Source: Pseudoalteromonas sp. TB64 (lineage in GTDB: Bacteria > Pseudomonadota > Gammaproteobacteria > Enterobacterales > Alteromonadaceae). From it: 41,711 bases of DNA. This document shows positions 8,131-17,704 of the stretch, piece after piece. The notes under the pieces were generated by a model. It searched no databases and was not told where the DNA came from. It saw only the letters and a program-made list of their open reading frames with translations. Numbering within the stretch: the stretch's first letter is position 1; every line of letters starts with the position of its first letter. Both the position numbers and the translations under genes were made by a program. The DNA is taken from the NCBI RefSeq assembly GCF_000498095.1, contig NZ_AUTQ01000111.1, forward strand, positions 1 through 41,711. The letters run 5' to 3'.

Positions 8131-8862
8131 TTACCTAACAAACATCCAAATACCGGCAGCTATCATAAATAAGTTTTCTGTTAGGGAGATAAACCCTAGT
8201 GGTACGTTACTGTCACCGCCTACACACGCACATTTTAGCTCTCGTTTATCTATATAGACTGCTTTTATCACTGAAACAGCCCCAACCCCACCTATAAATA
8301 ATGAAATAGGGGCAATAACATAGGCTGGTAATCCGGCTATCATTCCAATGCCAACAAATGCTTCTAAAAATGGGTAAACATAAGCGTACCTAACTACTTT
8401 CATAGCGACTAAATCATAGGTTATAAATGAATTAGTAAAGCTAAATAAGTCTTGAAGCTTTTGTATTGCTAACACTGCCATTGTTAGGGCTACAAACAGT
8501 TCAGCGGTTTGCATTGATAATAAGCTATTATCCGATGCAAAACTAAATGCCACACTAAGCAAAAAACTAACTGAAAAAATCGCAATTACGGGGGTGTAAG
8601 TTGTGCCTTGTTGGGCAGCTTTTGGCTTATTAAAGTAATCGCGTAAATCGTCGTAGCCACCAATACGTTTATTATCTATAAATGTTTGAGGTGTAGTTTC
8701 TACATTGTGTTGTTTTTTAAATTCATCTGTTTGCTCTCGAGAAGTTAAAAGCTGATCATCAACTGTATATCCCTCTCGCTCTAGTAGGTCTTTTGATTTT
8801 AAACCAAACGGACAAATATGCTCATCTGTTACCATTCTAAAAAGTTGGGCTGATTTGCTCAT
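8131..8862 (-). CDS. glutaredoxin-MauE fusion membrane protein
   Basis: 243 residues. Residues about 8-80 form a glutaredoxin-like domain. The usual CPYC active site reads CPFG, so only the first cysteine is kept (HICPFG), with the TTPQTF cis-proline region and GGYDDL also recognisable. Residues about 90-243 form four or so membrane helices of the MauE/DoxX-like type, with a CACVGG motif between helices. MauE-like proteins assist disulfide or metal-centre maturation. Last gene of the copper operon, with AAGGAG before its ATG and 24 nt after DUF305. A role in thiol or copper handling at the membrane is inferred from context. Confidence 0.8.
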   Translation of the reverse strand: MSKSAQLFRMVTDEHICPFGLKSKDLLEREGYTVDDQLLTSREQTDEFKKQHNVETTPQTFIDNKRIGGYDDLRDYFNKPKAAQQGTTYTPVIAIFSVSFLLSVAFSFASDNSLLSMQTAELFVALTMAVLAIQKLQDLFSFTNSFITYDLVAMKVVRYAYVYPFLEAFVGIGMIAGLPAYVIAPISLFIGGVGAVSVIKAVYIDKRELKCACVGGDSNVPLGFISLTENLFMIAAGIWMFVR

Positions 8863-8886
8863 GCTTTACTCCTTATGTTATGTGGT

Positions 8887-9399
8887 TTATTTATTTGAAT
8901 TGAAATTTGGAACAGCTCTTAATTGTGCTTGAGCATTGGTTTGTGTAATGCCGTTTTGCTCTATATCTTTTAGGAGCCATTGCATTTCTTTTATTTCTCG
9001 CTCTTGGGCTTCAATTATGTTTTTAGCTAGCTTTTTAACGCGTTTATCTTTAATTTTTGATCTGTCACTGGTGAGTATGGCAATTGAGTGATGTGGGATC
9101 ATCGCCGACATCCATGAGCTATCAGCAACAGTCGCTTGTGAGCGAACTAAAAATAAACTTCCCGCAAATACGGCAACACTAGCAATGAGTACTGCTATAT
9201 TTTTCTTTTTATCTTTATACATATTGAGCATGAAAAGCAGCATTATCACTGCCATCGCGGCTCCCATATAAAGCGCCATATAAGTACGAGTTTCACTAAA
9301 ATAAACATGACTAAGTTGGTAGGTGTTCAAATACATCAATACAAACATGGTTATTGTGGATGTTGCTATCATTAAACAAAATTTTGAATAGTGTGACAT
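8887..9399 (-). CDS. DUF305 membrane protein of copper operon
   Basis: 170 residues. Three hydrophobic segments at the N-terminus (about 7-26, 38-58 and 69-86) are followed by a DUF305-type domain with MIPHHSIAI, the characteristic Met-His-His motif of this ferritin-like family, often found with copper resistance genes. It probably lies in the inner membrane with the His/Met domain in the periplasm. AAGGAG lies before the ATG. A 134-nt gap to the preceding gene (DUF411) is the largest in the operon and could hold a secondary promoter. A copper-related role is inferred. Confidence 0.85.
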   Translation of the reverse strand: MSHYSKFCLMIATSTITMFVLMYLNTYQLSHVYFSETRTYMALYMGAAMAVIMLLFMLNMYKDKKKNIAVLIASVAVFAGSLFLVRSQATVADSSWMSAMIPHHSIAILTSDRSKIKDKRVKKLAKNIIEAQEREIKEMQWLLKDIEQNGITQTNAQAQLRAVPNFNSNK

Positions 9400-9533
9400 T
9401 GTATTGCTCCTTGTAAGTTACCTATTTTGTTTTTACATGTGAGTGATTTTTACACTATTAAACTCACAAATTAGTGTTTTCTAGTATGCAAAATGAGTAT
9501 TTAATAATTAACTCAAAAAATTATGCCGTTAAG

Positions 9534-10052
9534 CTAAAATTGCTCGTTAGATTTACTTATGTATTTGTAGGTTTCTTCATTTGAGTTGTTAGTGAGTAGT
9601 TCAATATTATATTTGTGAAATATACCGTTCATTTCCATTCCTGGAGTGCCAATAGGCATTGCTGGTACACTTAAGCCTGTAATGTGCGGTGCGTGTTGCC
9701 CAGATAAAAATTGTTTTATATATTTAGCGGGAACATGACCTTCAAATACAAATCCATCGGCTGAAACGGCTGTATGGCATGAACGCATATTAGGTTTTAT
9801 TTGATACTGAGATTTAATCGACCCCATATCATTAACGTTAATTGCTTTTGTTTGAATATTGTTTTCGCTCAAGTGAGCAATCCACTTATTACAACATCCA
9901 CAATTTTTACTTTTATAAACGGTAAGCTCAATTTTAGGTTTTTCTGAATTATCATAAGTTATTAATGCTTTATGTTGTTTTTCGATACTTATTGTAGAAA
10001 ATGACATAGTTAATGATAAAAATAACGCTGAGGTAATGTAGATTACTCGCAT
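9534..10052 (-). CDS. DUF411 periplasmic metal-binding protein
   Basis: 172 residues with an N-terminal signal peptide. The DUF411 core has a thioredoxin-like start (LTVYKSKNCGCC) with a CGCC cluster, then SCHTAV, GHVPA, and the PHITGLSVPAMPIGTPGMEM segment with potential Met ligands. Family members occur in metal resistance loci and are thought to bind copper; the exact role is unknown. The C-terminal tail of about 30 residues after the conserved core is variable. It lies 10 nt after the DUF4440-like gene and is clearly co-transcribed. Confidence 0.88.
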   Translation of the reverse strand: MRVIYITSALFLSLTMSFSTISIEKQHKALITYDNSEKPKIELTVYKSKNCGCCNKWIAHLSENNIQTKAINVNDMGSIKSQYQIKPNMRSCHTAVSADGFVFEGHVPAKYIKQFLSGQHAPHITGLSVPAMPIGTPGMEMNGIFHKYNIELLTNNSNEETYKYISKSNEQF

Positions 10053-10062
10053 TGTTAACTCC

Positions 10063-10551
10063 TTAATTTGACCAATGAATATGAGTGATTTTCCAACCTG
10101 TATCGGTGTTTTTTAATGTGATTGATTCCATTCCCATAGACTTAATATCTTTTCCTTTGTACTTTCCTTGAGTTTCACTTCTTGAAACTGAGTAAGCTAT
10201 GTCTCCATTTGTGTAAACTTGATGCTCTAGTAGTTCACTATTAACTGCACTTAAGAATTTCATATCCGCTATCATATGATGGTTCGCGTATTCATCTGCA
10301 GAACGCTCAACACTTCCGCCTTCAAAAATGATGACATCGTCGGCTAGTAATTTACGTGCAGCTTCGCCATTGCCTTGTTTTAGAGATGCATGAAATAGGC
10401 TGACTGTCTTTGCAGCTTCGCTATCAACATTGACAAAAGCCCAGCCTTTTTTTGAATGTTCTTCATCGCTATGTGCACTAACAGCAAAAGAACTAACAGC
10501 GCTAAAAATTAGTAGCAATAAAATTTTTAAGTCAGAGAATTTAATTAACAT
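10063..10551 (-). CDS. secreted DUF4440/NTF2-like protein
   Basis: 162 residues. A signal peptide ends near SAHSDEEHS. The rest fits an NTF2-like cone fold of the DUF4440 type: an early helix (AAKTVSLFHASLKQGNGEAARKL is the helix plus turn), LLADDVIIFEGG, then strands ending in GWKITHIHWSN. No catalytic residues are evident. It is common in copper resistance clusters of marine bacteria, with unknown function. It sits 23 nt after copD and 10 nt before DUF411. Confidence 0.75.
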   Translation of the reverse strand: MLIKFSDLKILLLLIFSAVSSFAVSAHSDEEHSKKGWAFVNVDSEAAKTVSLFHASLKQGNGEAARKLLADDVIIFEGGSVERSADEYANHHMIADMKFLSAVNSELLEHQVYTNGDIAYSVSRSETQGKYKGKDIKSMGMESITLKNTDTGWKITHIHWSN

Positions 10552-10574
10552 ACGTTTTCCTTTTTTATTAATCG

Positions 10575-11483
10575 TTAAACAGGCGGACCAACAAGTGTGG
10601 TAAATACACTTGTTGTAATAAGCACAAACAGGGCAATTACTATTTCAACAGTAATCGAACGTTTTAATATACTTATATGGTGTTGTTGAGTGATTTGCGG
10701 GACTAAAAAAAGCTTATGCCATGCACCTAGTAACAGCATCGCGCTGACGAGTAACAGCTTTAATAAAATTAGTTGCCCATAATTTGATGTAAACAATGCA
10801 GAAAATGACTCTAAGTACTGCAGGAGCAGAGTTAAGCCCGAAATAAGCAGTACAAATACAATAACAATAGCGAGTTGACCAAAGTAATGCATTAACCGCT
10901 TTACTTCACTGGTAGGTAGTAAAGTGCAGCTTTTGTAAAGCGGCCACAATGACCCTAACCAACTCGCAATGGCAATAAGATGAAAGGTTAAAATACTTTT
11001 CACTAACCCATTTTCATTTGCACTGTGCCCAGTAAAAGTGAAGCTATAAGCGATAAACCCAAGCATGATTAGTATAACGGCACCGTTTTTATAACCTGCT
11101 ACGTTATCATCTGATTTCACATTCCACATACATGCGCTAATTAGAGCAATAATAAGCGCTGGTATTCTAAACGTTGCTTGGTCACCTATGACTGATTGCC
11201 AAACAATTTCAAGCATAAAGGGGTCAAACATTCCCATAAAGCCTGATTCAGCCATTGCTCCAGCTTCTATTGGTACTTGTAAAAGTGCAGCAATACTACC
11301 TGTAACTACACACGTAATTTGCCAACGTTTTAATAACTGATAAAAGCTAATTAAGTGATGCCCTGCAACATTGCTGTTGCCACACATAAAGCGCATTAAT
11401 AAAGTGCCCGCAAGCCCTGCAATTGCGATATAGCTTGCTAGTTTTAATAATAGTAAGAGTACTGACCATTCACTTAATTGCAT
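10575..11483 (-). CDS. copD: CopD copper resistance inner-membrane protein
   Basis: 302 residues with about eight membrane helices, a normal length for CopD. The conserved LVKSILTFHLIAIASWLGSLWPL region, with His in a helix followed by a W-G-S motif, is typical of the family, as is the terminal LVGPPV. CopD is thought to move copper across the inner membrane in partnership with periplasmic CopC, encoded 11 nt upstream. The pair lies in the leftward operon headed by copA and copB. Confidence 0.9.
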   Translation of the reverse strand: MQLSEWSVLLLLLKLASYIAIAGLAGTLLMRFMCGNSNVAGHHLISFYQLLKRWQITCVVTGSIAALLQVPIEAGAMAESGFMGMFDPFMLEIVWQSVIGDQATFRIPALIIALISACMWNVKSDDNVAGYKNGAVILIMLGFIAYSFTFTGHSANENGLVKSILTFHLIAIASWLGSLWPLYKSCTLLPTSEVKRLMHYFGQLAIVIVFVLLISGLTLLLQYLESFSALFTSNYGQLILLKLLLVSAMLLLGAWHKLFLVPQITQQHHISILKRSITVEIVIALFVLITTSVFTTLVGPPV

Positions 11484-11494
11484 TATGTTGCTAC

Positions 11495-11902
11495 TTAATG
11501 ATTATGTTTGCTGTGGGTATTAGATTGTTCTTGCATCATCTTATGCGATTCACTTTTGTGTACCATAAATCTAAACGTGTCGGTCATTTTATGTCCATCA
11601 CCACCGAGTGCTGTCCATTTAACCGTGTAAGTGCCTTGGGCTAGGCTCGGTAATGACCAACTAAAGTCTGTGCTTGGGGTGGAGCTGGGTTTGAAATCAA
11701 AGTTTATTGATTTATTTTTTTCATCTTTGATGATGACTTTTGCTAGCCTTACTTCACCACCAAAAGTTAACGAAAGTTGCTCTGGGCTTTTCATTAACAT
11801 GGCTTCTTGCGCAGGTGTTGATTGCTTGAGTGATATATGCGCTGATGCGGAAAATGTAAGCACTAAACCTAAAATGGCTACTGCAGAATTAAAAAACTTC
11901 AT
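11495..11902 (-). CDS. copC: CopC periplasmic copper-binding protein
   Basis: 135 residues. A signal peptide is followed by mature HISLKQSTPA, so the mature protein begins with the His that forms the copper amine-terminal brace in CopC. The CopC beta-sandwich follows (PEQLSLTFGG, YTVKWTALGGDGH, GTFRFMV-like end), and a His-rich tail (HSKHNH) may add metal sites. It binds Cu(II) in the periplasm and hands it to CopD, encoded directly downstream. The spacing to copB is 22 nt. Confidence 0.93.
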   Translation of the reverse strand: MKFFNSAVAILGLVLTFSASAHISLKQSTPAQEAMLMKSPEQLSLTFGGEVRLAKVIIKDEKNKSINFDFKPSSTPSTDFSWSLPSLAQGTYTVKWTALGGDGHKMTDTFRFMVHKSESHKMMQEQSNTHSKHNH

Positions 11903-11924
11903 AATTACCTCTTATTTAAAATGA

Positions 11925-12788
11925 TTAAAACCAAAATTTAATACCCGCAACAAATGCGGTGTTGTTGCTACTTTGTCCACTTGATGTGGCATAGTCGGCG
12001 GTATTGCCAAATTTATTGCTCCATTCAACGCCAATATAGGGCGCAAACTGGCGTGTAAATTCATAACGAACCCTAACGCCAATCGCGCTGCTTGATAGGC
12101 CACTTCCAAGTTCGTTTTGTTTATCGTTTTTGCCATAAAGTGTAATTTCGGCTCGCGGTTGTATAATTAGCTTTTGCGTGAGTAGTAGTTCGTACTCTGC
12201 CTCTAACGTAAATGCGGTATTGCCTCGCTCACCTACGTACGCTGTCATATCAAGTTCAAACCAATAAGGGGCTAAACCTTGCAAGCCAAAAGCCAACCAT
12301 TGCCGATTTTCACCTTCTTTATTGTAATCAAGACGAACACCTGCTTGAGTATCCCAATATGCTGATACGGCGTGCCCCCATAAAATATCGGTTTGGTTTT
12401 CTTCAATACTTCCTTCGCTGAAATCACCCTCGGTTTTAATTACCAATCGATCAAAGGTAGTGCCGTACCATGCTTGTAAGTCAAACACACCTGCGTTTGC
12501 TTGCTCGTTATATTCAAGACGATCGCCTAGTAATGCGTAAAATGGATGCTCATCAGCGAGTGTTAATCGCTCATTGCCCTCAAGCGCATATGGGCCTTCT
12601 GTTAAAGTTGTTCCCGCAGAGTAAGCATGAGGGTCTCTTGCATCTTTAGGTGCACTTCCTCCTTGTGGTTGCATCTTAGCGCTATTCATTTGTGCCATTT
12701 CACTTTGCGCTAATAAAGGGAAACTAATTAATGAAGCCCCAGTTAACATTAATAAACCTAATGATTTAGATAGTTTTAATTGTTTCAT
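11925..12788 (-). CDS. copB: CopB outer-membrane copper resistance protein
   Basis: 287 residues. A signal peptide ends near LLAQS, followed by a short Met-containing segment (MAQMNSAKMQ) and then a CopB-type beta-barrel: YALLGDRLEYN, LQAWYGTTFDRLVIKTEGD, and a C-terminal aromatic residue (KFWF) typical of outer-membrane proteins. The Met-rich N-terminal region is shorter than in classical plasmid-borne CopB. Its start overlaps the copA stop by 4 nt (ATGA), which shows translational coupling. The probable role is copper sequestration or efflux at the outer membrane. Confidence 0.93.
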   Translation of the reverse strand: MKQLKLSKSLGLLMLTGASLISFPLLAQSEMAQMNSAKMQPQGGSAPKDARDPHAYSAGTTLTEGPYALEGNERLTLADEHPFYALLGDRLEYNEQANAGVFDLQAWYGTTFDRLVIKTEGDFSEGSIEENQTDILWGHAVSAYWDTQAGVRLDYNKEGENRQWLAFGLQGLAPYWFELDMTAYVGERGNTAFTLEAEYELLLTQKLIIQPRAEITLYGKNDKQNELGSGLSSSAIGVRVRYEFTRQFAPYIGVEWSNKFGNTADYATSSGQSSNNTAFVAGIKFWF

Positions 12789-14608
12789 GATACGACTACC
12801 TCTCTAAACATACCGGCATCCATATGGAATAATAAATGGCAATGCCAAGCCCAGCGACCTACATCGTGAGGGGTGGTTAAAAAGCTGATTCTTTGTGCTG
12901 GTTGAACAGGAATCGTATGACGTCGCACTTGCACATCACCTTGCTCGTTTTCTAAATCACTCCACATACCATGCAAATGCATAGGGTGTGTCATCATGGT
13001 ATCGTTTTGTAAAATAACTCTTAAACGTTGGTTATGCTTCATATGCACTGGCGTGCTTTTACCAAATTCTAAGCCATCAAATGACCAGCTATAACGCTCC
13101 ATGTTGCCGGTTAAATGCAGCTCAATTTCAGCTTCTGGCTCTTGCTGGTTAGTGATCCCTTCAAGTGAGTGTAAATCTGCAAGTGTTAAAACACGGCGAC
13201 CATTTTTACGTAAACCAATACCAGGATCATCAAGATTTGTTCTAGGCATATCAACGCGCATATCAACTGAAGCTCCATACTCCGTTTTTGCATGACGCAC
13301 TTTAGAGCTGGCAACCGCCAATGGGTTTTCAGACATACCATGTTTGCTATGATCCATCGCCATTGCACCGTGCCCCATAGCGCTATGATCCATTTCTTTA
13401 GAGTTCATACCTGACATGCCAGCCATACCAGCCATTGCAGAATGCTCACCGCCGTGGGTCATATTGCCCATCATATCGGTCATCGTTAACCATTCAACAG
13501 GGTCAAGTGCAGGTACTGGCGCATCAATATTAGGCGAGCTTGATAAAGTTCCTTTTGCGTAACCAGAGCGATCCATACTTTGAGCAAAAATAGTATAGGC
13601 ATCATTTTTAGGCTCAACAATTACGTCGTAGGTTTCACCAGGGCCGAATCTAAATTCATCAACTGTCACTGGTTCAACGTTTTGCCCATCTGCTTGTACA
13701 ACCGTTAGTTTTAGCTCGGGGATACGCACGTCAAAAAAGCTATTACTAGAGCCATTAATAAACCTTAATCTAAGCTTTTCACCGACTTTAAATAATCCAC
13801 GCCAGTTTGCCATTGGAGTACTGCCGTTCATTAAAAAAGTCATTGCTGATGCAGATAAATCAGCTAAGTCTGTAGGATTCATTCGCATCTGATTCCACAT
13901 TTTTCGGCGCTGTAGAGCATTTGAAATACTGCTGCTTGAAACGTCATCGAAAAACTCTGGAACAGTGGGTTGATTGAAGTTAAATACATCACTCTGTACT
14001 TTTAATTTACGGAACAGCGCCATTGGGTCATCATCAGTCCAATCAGATAATTGAATAACATGCTCGTTATCTGCACTAATAATATCGTTTTCTCGCGGCT
14101 CAATAATTAAGGCACCGTACATACCTGTCATTTCTTGAAAGCCACTATGTGAGTGATACCAATATGTACCGCTTTGTTGCAGTTTAAATTTATAAACAAA
14201 GGTTTCGCCCGGCATAATGCCTTTAAAGCTGATACCTGGTACGCCATCCATTTGATACGGTAAAATAATGCCATGCCAATGAATTGAACTCGGTACTGAT
14301 AATTTATTTGTTACTCTAATAGTAACGTCATCGCCTTCTTTTAGGCGCAAGGTCGGGGCGGGTATAGATCCATTGATAGTTGTCGCCATACGTACTACGC
14401 CAGTAAAGTTAACCGGCGATTCATCTATAACCAGATCAATTACTTTGCCGCTAAGTTCGGGCACAGTGCCTGTTATTGTTCCTGCTACTAAAGATGATGC
14501 AGCATGTAATACGCTCGGAAAAGCAGCAAGTACACCTCCTGCAATTAAGCCTTGAACAAATCGTCTTCGTGGTGTGCTAACCTGTTGTGATGACTTTTTA
14601 AACCCCAT
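12785..14608 (-). CDS. copA: CopA periplasmic multicopper oxidase
   Basis: 607 residues. A Tat signal (TPRRRFVQG) shows folded export. Three cupredoxin domains carry all copper-site motifs: HWHGI and YWYHSHSG near the N-terminus, HPMHLHGMW and HCHLLFHMDAGM at the C-terminus. Between them (about residues 390-435) lies a Met/His-rich insert of repeated MAGM, MDHS and GHGAM units that can bind Cu(I). It oxidises and sequesters periplasmic copper. It is the first gene of the operon copA-copB-copC-copD and on to the glutaredoxin-MauE gene, and it diverges from copRS across a palindromic cop box. This is the oxidase, not the P-type ATPase of the same name. Confidence 0.96.
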   Translation of the reverse strand: MGFKKSSQQVSTPRRRFVQGLIAGGVLAAFPSVLHAASSLVAGTITGTVPELSGKVIDLVIDESPVNFTGVVRMATTINGSIPAPTLRLKEGDDVTIRVTNKLSVPSSIHWHGIILPYQMDGVPGISFKGIMPGETFVYKFKLQQSGTYWYHSHSGFQEMTGMYGALIIEPRENDIISADNEHVIQLSDWTDDDPMALFRKLKVQSDVFNFNQPTVPEFFDDVSSSSISNALQRRKMWNQMRMNPTDLADLSASAMTFLMNGSTPMANWRGLFKVGEKLRLRFINGSSNSFFDVRIPELKLTVVQADGQNVEPVTVDEFRFGPGETYDVIVEPKNDAYTIFAQSMDRSGYAKGTLSSSPNIDAPVPALDPVEWLTMTDMMGNMTHGGEHSAMAGMAGMSGMNSKEMDHSAMGHGAMAMDHSKHGMSENPLAVASSKVRHAKTEYGASVDMRVDMPRTNLDDPGIGLRKNGRRVLTLADLHSLEGITNQQEPEAEIELHLTGNMERYSWSFDGLEFGKSTPVHMKHNQRLRVILQNDTMMTHPMHLHGMWSDLENEQGDVQVRRHTIPVQPAQRISFLTTPHDVGRWAWHCHLLFHMDAGMFREVVVS

Positions 14609-14678
14609 TTCCTTACTCCTTCATAGCAGAATATGTATTGAGTATAGAAAATAGACCTGTCTTTAACATGACGCGAAC

Positions 14679-14694
14679 ATTACAAAGTTGTAAT
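14679..14694. promoter_or_regulatory. cop/cus box (CopR binding site)
   Basis: ATTACAAAGTTGTAAT is a perfect 7-bp dyad with a 2-nt centre, matching the known CusR/CopR consensus TTACAAnnTTGTAA. It lies in the 166-nt gap between divergent copA and copR, about 70 nt before the copA start and 80 nt before the copR start, so one site could control both directions. A TATACT hexamer at 14641-14646 (minus strand) is a candidate -10 for copA. Confidence 0.8.
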
Positions 14695-14774
14695 CTTGGT
14701 GTCATGTTGCTGTAGTGACAGATACTGCATAATATTTGCAGAGGTAGTTGTTAGGACTTTAATGAAGGAATTGT

Positions 14775-15461
14775 ATGCGCTTATTAGTTGTTGAAGATGA
14801 AGCAAAAACGGGAGATTATTTAAAACAGGGACTAAGTGAAGCTGGTTTTCAGGTTTCTTTGGCACGCAATGGTCTTGACGGTCATCACCTAGCAATGACC
14901 GAATTATTTGATGTAATAATACTTGATGTCATGTTACCTGACGTATCCGGTTGGAAAATTTTACAGTCGCTACGTGAAGCAGATAACAAAACCCCAGTAC
15001 TATTTTTATCTGCTCGCGATAGCATAGATGATAGAGTAAAGGGGCTCGAACTTGGTGCTGATGACTATTTAATAAAGCCTTTTGCTTTTGCTGAAGTTTT
15101 AGCAAGAGTACGCACTCTTATTCGCCGTGGTGCAGTGCAAACAGTTGACGATATACTGATCGTTGCTGATTTAGAAATGGATATTCCAAAGCGAAAAATA
15201 CAACGTGCAGGCAAGCGTATTTTATTGAGTAATAAAGAGTTTAGCTTACTTGAACTATTGTTACGGCGCGAAGGTGAAGTACTGCCACGTTCGTTAATTG
15301 CTTCTCAAGTATGGGATATGAATTTTGATAGTGACACCAATGTGATTGATGTTGCCATTCGTAGGCTAAGAGCAAAAGTTGATGATGACTTTACTGTTAA
15401 ATTAATTCATACAGTTCGTGGTATGGGCTATAAATTAGAAGTTGAAACTGATGACTATTAA
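14775..15461 (+). CDS. copR: copper-responsive response regulator CopR/CusR
   Basis: 228-residue OmpR/PhoB-type regulator. The receiver domain shows the acidic pair (VVEDEAK), phospho-acceptor D51 (IILDVMLPD), and the conserved Lys in LIKPF. The C-terminal winged-helix domain ends in [11 protein letters not shown]. Phosphorylated by the kinase encoded next, it should activate copA and the rest of the copper operon through the nearby cop box. It could also respond to silver, as CusR does. The stop overlaps the kinase start. Confidence 0.93.
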   Translation: MRLLVVEDEAKTGDYLKQGLSEAGFQVSLARNGLDGHHLAMTELFDVIILDVMLPDVSGWKILQSLREADNKTPVLFLSARDSIDDRVKGLELGADDYLIKPFAFAEVLARVRTLIRRGAVQTVDDILIVADLEMDIPKRKIQRAGKRILLSNKEFSLLELLLRREGEVLPRSLIASQVWDMNFDSDTNVIDVAIRRLRAKVDDDFTVKLIHTVRGMGYKLEVETDDY

Positions 15462-16848
15462 GTCACGACCTTTATCACTTACGATGCGTGTTGTGTTGTT
15501 TGTGGCTGTAACCGTTATTGCGTGCTTAACTTTAGTTGCCTCTTTAATAAATAGTTCGATAAAACATCATTTTTTTCAGCAAGATAGCAGTGAACTACAT
15601 GTTATTAATCAATCTATTGAATTTGTTTTAACACAACAGTATAAATCAAACCTGAAACTTAAAAATGAATTATCTAACGCTGTAGCGGGTCATCACGGTG
15701 TTTACTATCAGGTAAATACCGCAAAAGGAGAGCTGATTTTTCAAAGCTCTGAACGAGATTTTAGTGATTTTGCAATGAGTGCAAAGGCTTCAACTGGCTT
15801 TAACCGTAACAACATTATCTCATGGCAAAATGATACTCACACCTACCGAGCTCTGGTGAGTAATTTAAGTACTGGGCAACAGCAATACAAGATTACTACA
15901 GCGATAGATATGAGCTTTCATTTACACTTTCTCAATCAATTTCAGCAAAGCCTTTGGGCTATTATGTTTGGTTCAGCGGTACTCATTTTATTGGTGGCTT
16001 GGTTTGCTATACATCAAGGATTAAACCCTTTACGAGGTTTAAGTCAGAAAATGCATGATATCCAAACTAATAAAATGGATGTAAGGCTTGATGAAAATAA
16101 AGTGCCTATTGAGCTTGTTAATATGGTGCAGTCGTTTAACTCAATGCTCGACAGGCTCCAAGGTGAATTTATTCGCTTATCAAATTTTTCTAGTGATATT
16201 GCTCATGAACTACGAACTCCACTCACAAATATAATTACTCAAACACAGGTTGGATTATCTAAAAAAAGGCAGTTGGAAGAGTATCAAGAATTATTGTTTT
16301 CTAACTTAGAAGAACTTGAGCGATTAACTAAAATGGTTAGTGATATGCTTTGGCTCGCAAAAACTCAAAATGGGCTAATTAAACCCGTTCAAAACACTCT
16401 AAAAAGCCATGATGAAATTGAAGCGTTATTTGAGTATTTTGACGCTTTGGCTGAAGACTCATTGATTGCATTTGATAAAAAAGGTGAAAACCTTTGTTTT
16501 TATTGTGACAAATTACACTTTCGCCAATTATTATCAAACTTACTATCCAATGCAATTAGGTACGCCCCAAAAGGCTCATCAATCACAGTAAACAGTGAGA
16601 TGATCACTGCTGAAAAAATATGCATTTCAGTGATTAATACAGGGGAGAGAATACCTTCTGAGCATTTACCTTATTTATTTGACCGCTTTTATCGACCCGA
16701 TAAGTCGCGCCAACGACACAGCGATGGAGCCGGTTTAGGGCTTGCAATAGTGAAAGCTCTAGCGCAAGCAAACGGTGGCGGTATAGAGGTCAGTTCAAAC
16801 AATCAAACTACCAGCTTTAAGGTTTATTTAAATTTAGCTAAAAGCTAA
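15451..16848 (+). CDS. copS: copper sensor histidine kinase CopS/CusS
   Basis: Membrane histidine kinase of 465 residues from the ATG at 15451, which overlaps the copR stop by 11 nt; a TTG three codons earlier (15442) is an alternative. There are two membrane helices (about 10-32 and 165-188) flanking a periplasmic sensor domain of roughly 130 residues. Then come a HAMP linker, the H-box [10 protein letters not shown] with H252, the N-box [12 protein letters not shown], and G-boxes ([12 protein letters not shown]). It probably senses periplasmic Cu(I) or Ag(I) and phosphorylates CopR. Confidence 0.92.
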   Translation: MTIKSRPLSLTMRVVLFVAVTVIACLTLVASLINSSIKHHFFQQDSSELHVINQSIEFVLTQQYKSNLKLKNELSNAVAGHHGVYYQVNTAKGELIFQSSERDFSDFAMSAKASTGFNRNNIISWQNDTHTYRALVSNLSTGQQQYKITTAIDMSFHLHFLNQFQQSLWAIMFGSAVLILLVAWFAIHQGLNPLRGLSQKMHDIQTNKMDVRLDENKVPIELVNMVQSFNSMLDRLQGEFIRLSNFSSDIAHELRTPLTNIITQTQVGLSKKRQLEEYQELLFSNLEELERLTKMVSDMLWLAKTQNGLIKPVQNTLKSHDEIEALFEYFDALAEDSLIAFDKKGENLCFYCDKLHFRQLLSNLLSNAIRYAPKGSSITVNSEMITAEKICISVINTGERIPSEHLPYLFDRFYRPDKSRQRHSDGAGLGLAIVKALAQANGGGIEVSSNNQTTSFKVYLNLAKS

Positions 16849-16916
16849 ATATTAAAATCGATTAACTCAATGTTTGCTTGTTGCTCAAACCAGACCATTT
16901 TAATAGCTAAATCAGT

Positions 16917-17546
16917 TTAATAAACGTAATTACTAATTGAAATATAATGGCAAACACACCCCGCTATAACAAATAAATGCCAAATTGCGTGGCTAAATTG
17001 CGTATTTTTAGCACTGTAAAAAAAGGTGCCTAAGCTGTAAAACACACCACCGGCAAGTAACCAATAAAGTGCTTTTACATCAACTATTGAATAAAGCGGA
17101 TATACAATGGCAAGTGCAAACCAACCCATTAGTAAGTAAGTTGCGAGTGATATTTTTTTATTACCATTTTTTACAAGTACTTTATAGGCAACGCCTGCCA
17201 GTGCCACAGTCCAAATAAAGGTAAGCGTTGCCCATGACCAAGTACCGCTTAACGAAATTAATAAAAAGGGGGTGTAGGTGCCTGCTATTAATAGATAAAT
17301 AGCGCTATGGTCGCACTTTTTATAAAAGGCTCTTAAGCGAGGTTGAATACTGGCATGGTATAGGGTTGATGATAAAAAAAGTATGAATAAGCTACTGCCA
17401 TAAATAGCAGTACTTATATAAGCTTTAGTGCTGGTGGCTTGATTAAATAAATCCCACATAACAAACACAGCAAAAATAATACCTAGCGCGTGGCTAATTA
17501 CGTTTAGTTGTTCTTCTTTTTGAGAATAGGGCGCTTGAAGCGACAT
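16917..17546 (-). CDS. hemolysin III / PAQR-family membrane protein
   Basis: About 209 residues and seven membrane helices. Family motifs are visible: YSQKEEQLNVISHALG at the N-terminus, SSTLYHAS, DHSAIYLLIAGTYTPF, and SHAIWHLFVIAGCVCHY at the C-terminus, with the conserved Ser/His/Asp set that forms a metal-dependent hydrolase-like site in PAQR proteins. The frame can be extended to a TTG at 17606, but the ATG at 17546 places the family motif at the usual distance from the N-terminus. Despite the name, haemolytic activity is not established for most members; membrane energetics or lipid homeostasis is suggested for relatives. Confidence 0.9.
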   Translation of the reverse strand: MSLQAPYSQKEEQLNVISHALGIIFAVFVMWDLFNQATSTKAYISTAIYGSSLFILFLSSTLYHASIQPRLRAFYKKCDHSAIYLLIAGTYTPFLLISLSGTWSWATLTFIWTVALAGVAYKVLVKNGNKKISLATYLLMGWFALAIVYPLYSIVDVKALYWLLAGGVFYSLGTFFYSAKNTQFSHAIWHLFVIAGCVCHYISISNYVY

Positions 17547-17704
17547 AAAGGGTACCACCACTGTTTGAATGAATTTAAGTGTACAAGTGTGCGCTGAAAG
17601 TTTCAATGCTCGATTTAGAGCCTTTATACATATTTTTATTGTTTTTCATAAAGTTAAAATACTTGTAAAAGGACCTCGTGAGTAATGAGGGAAAATGGTC
17701 ATTG

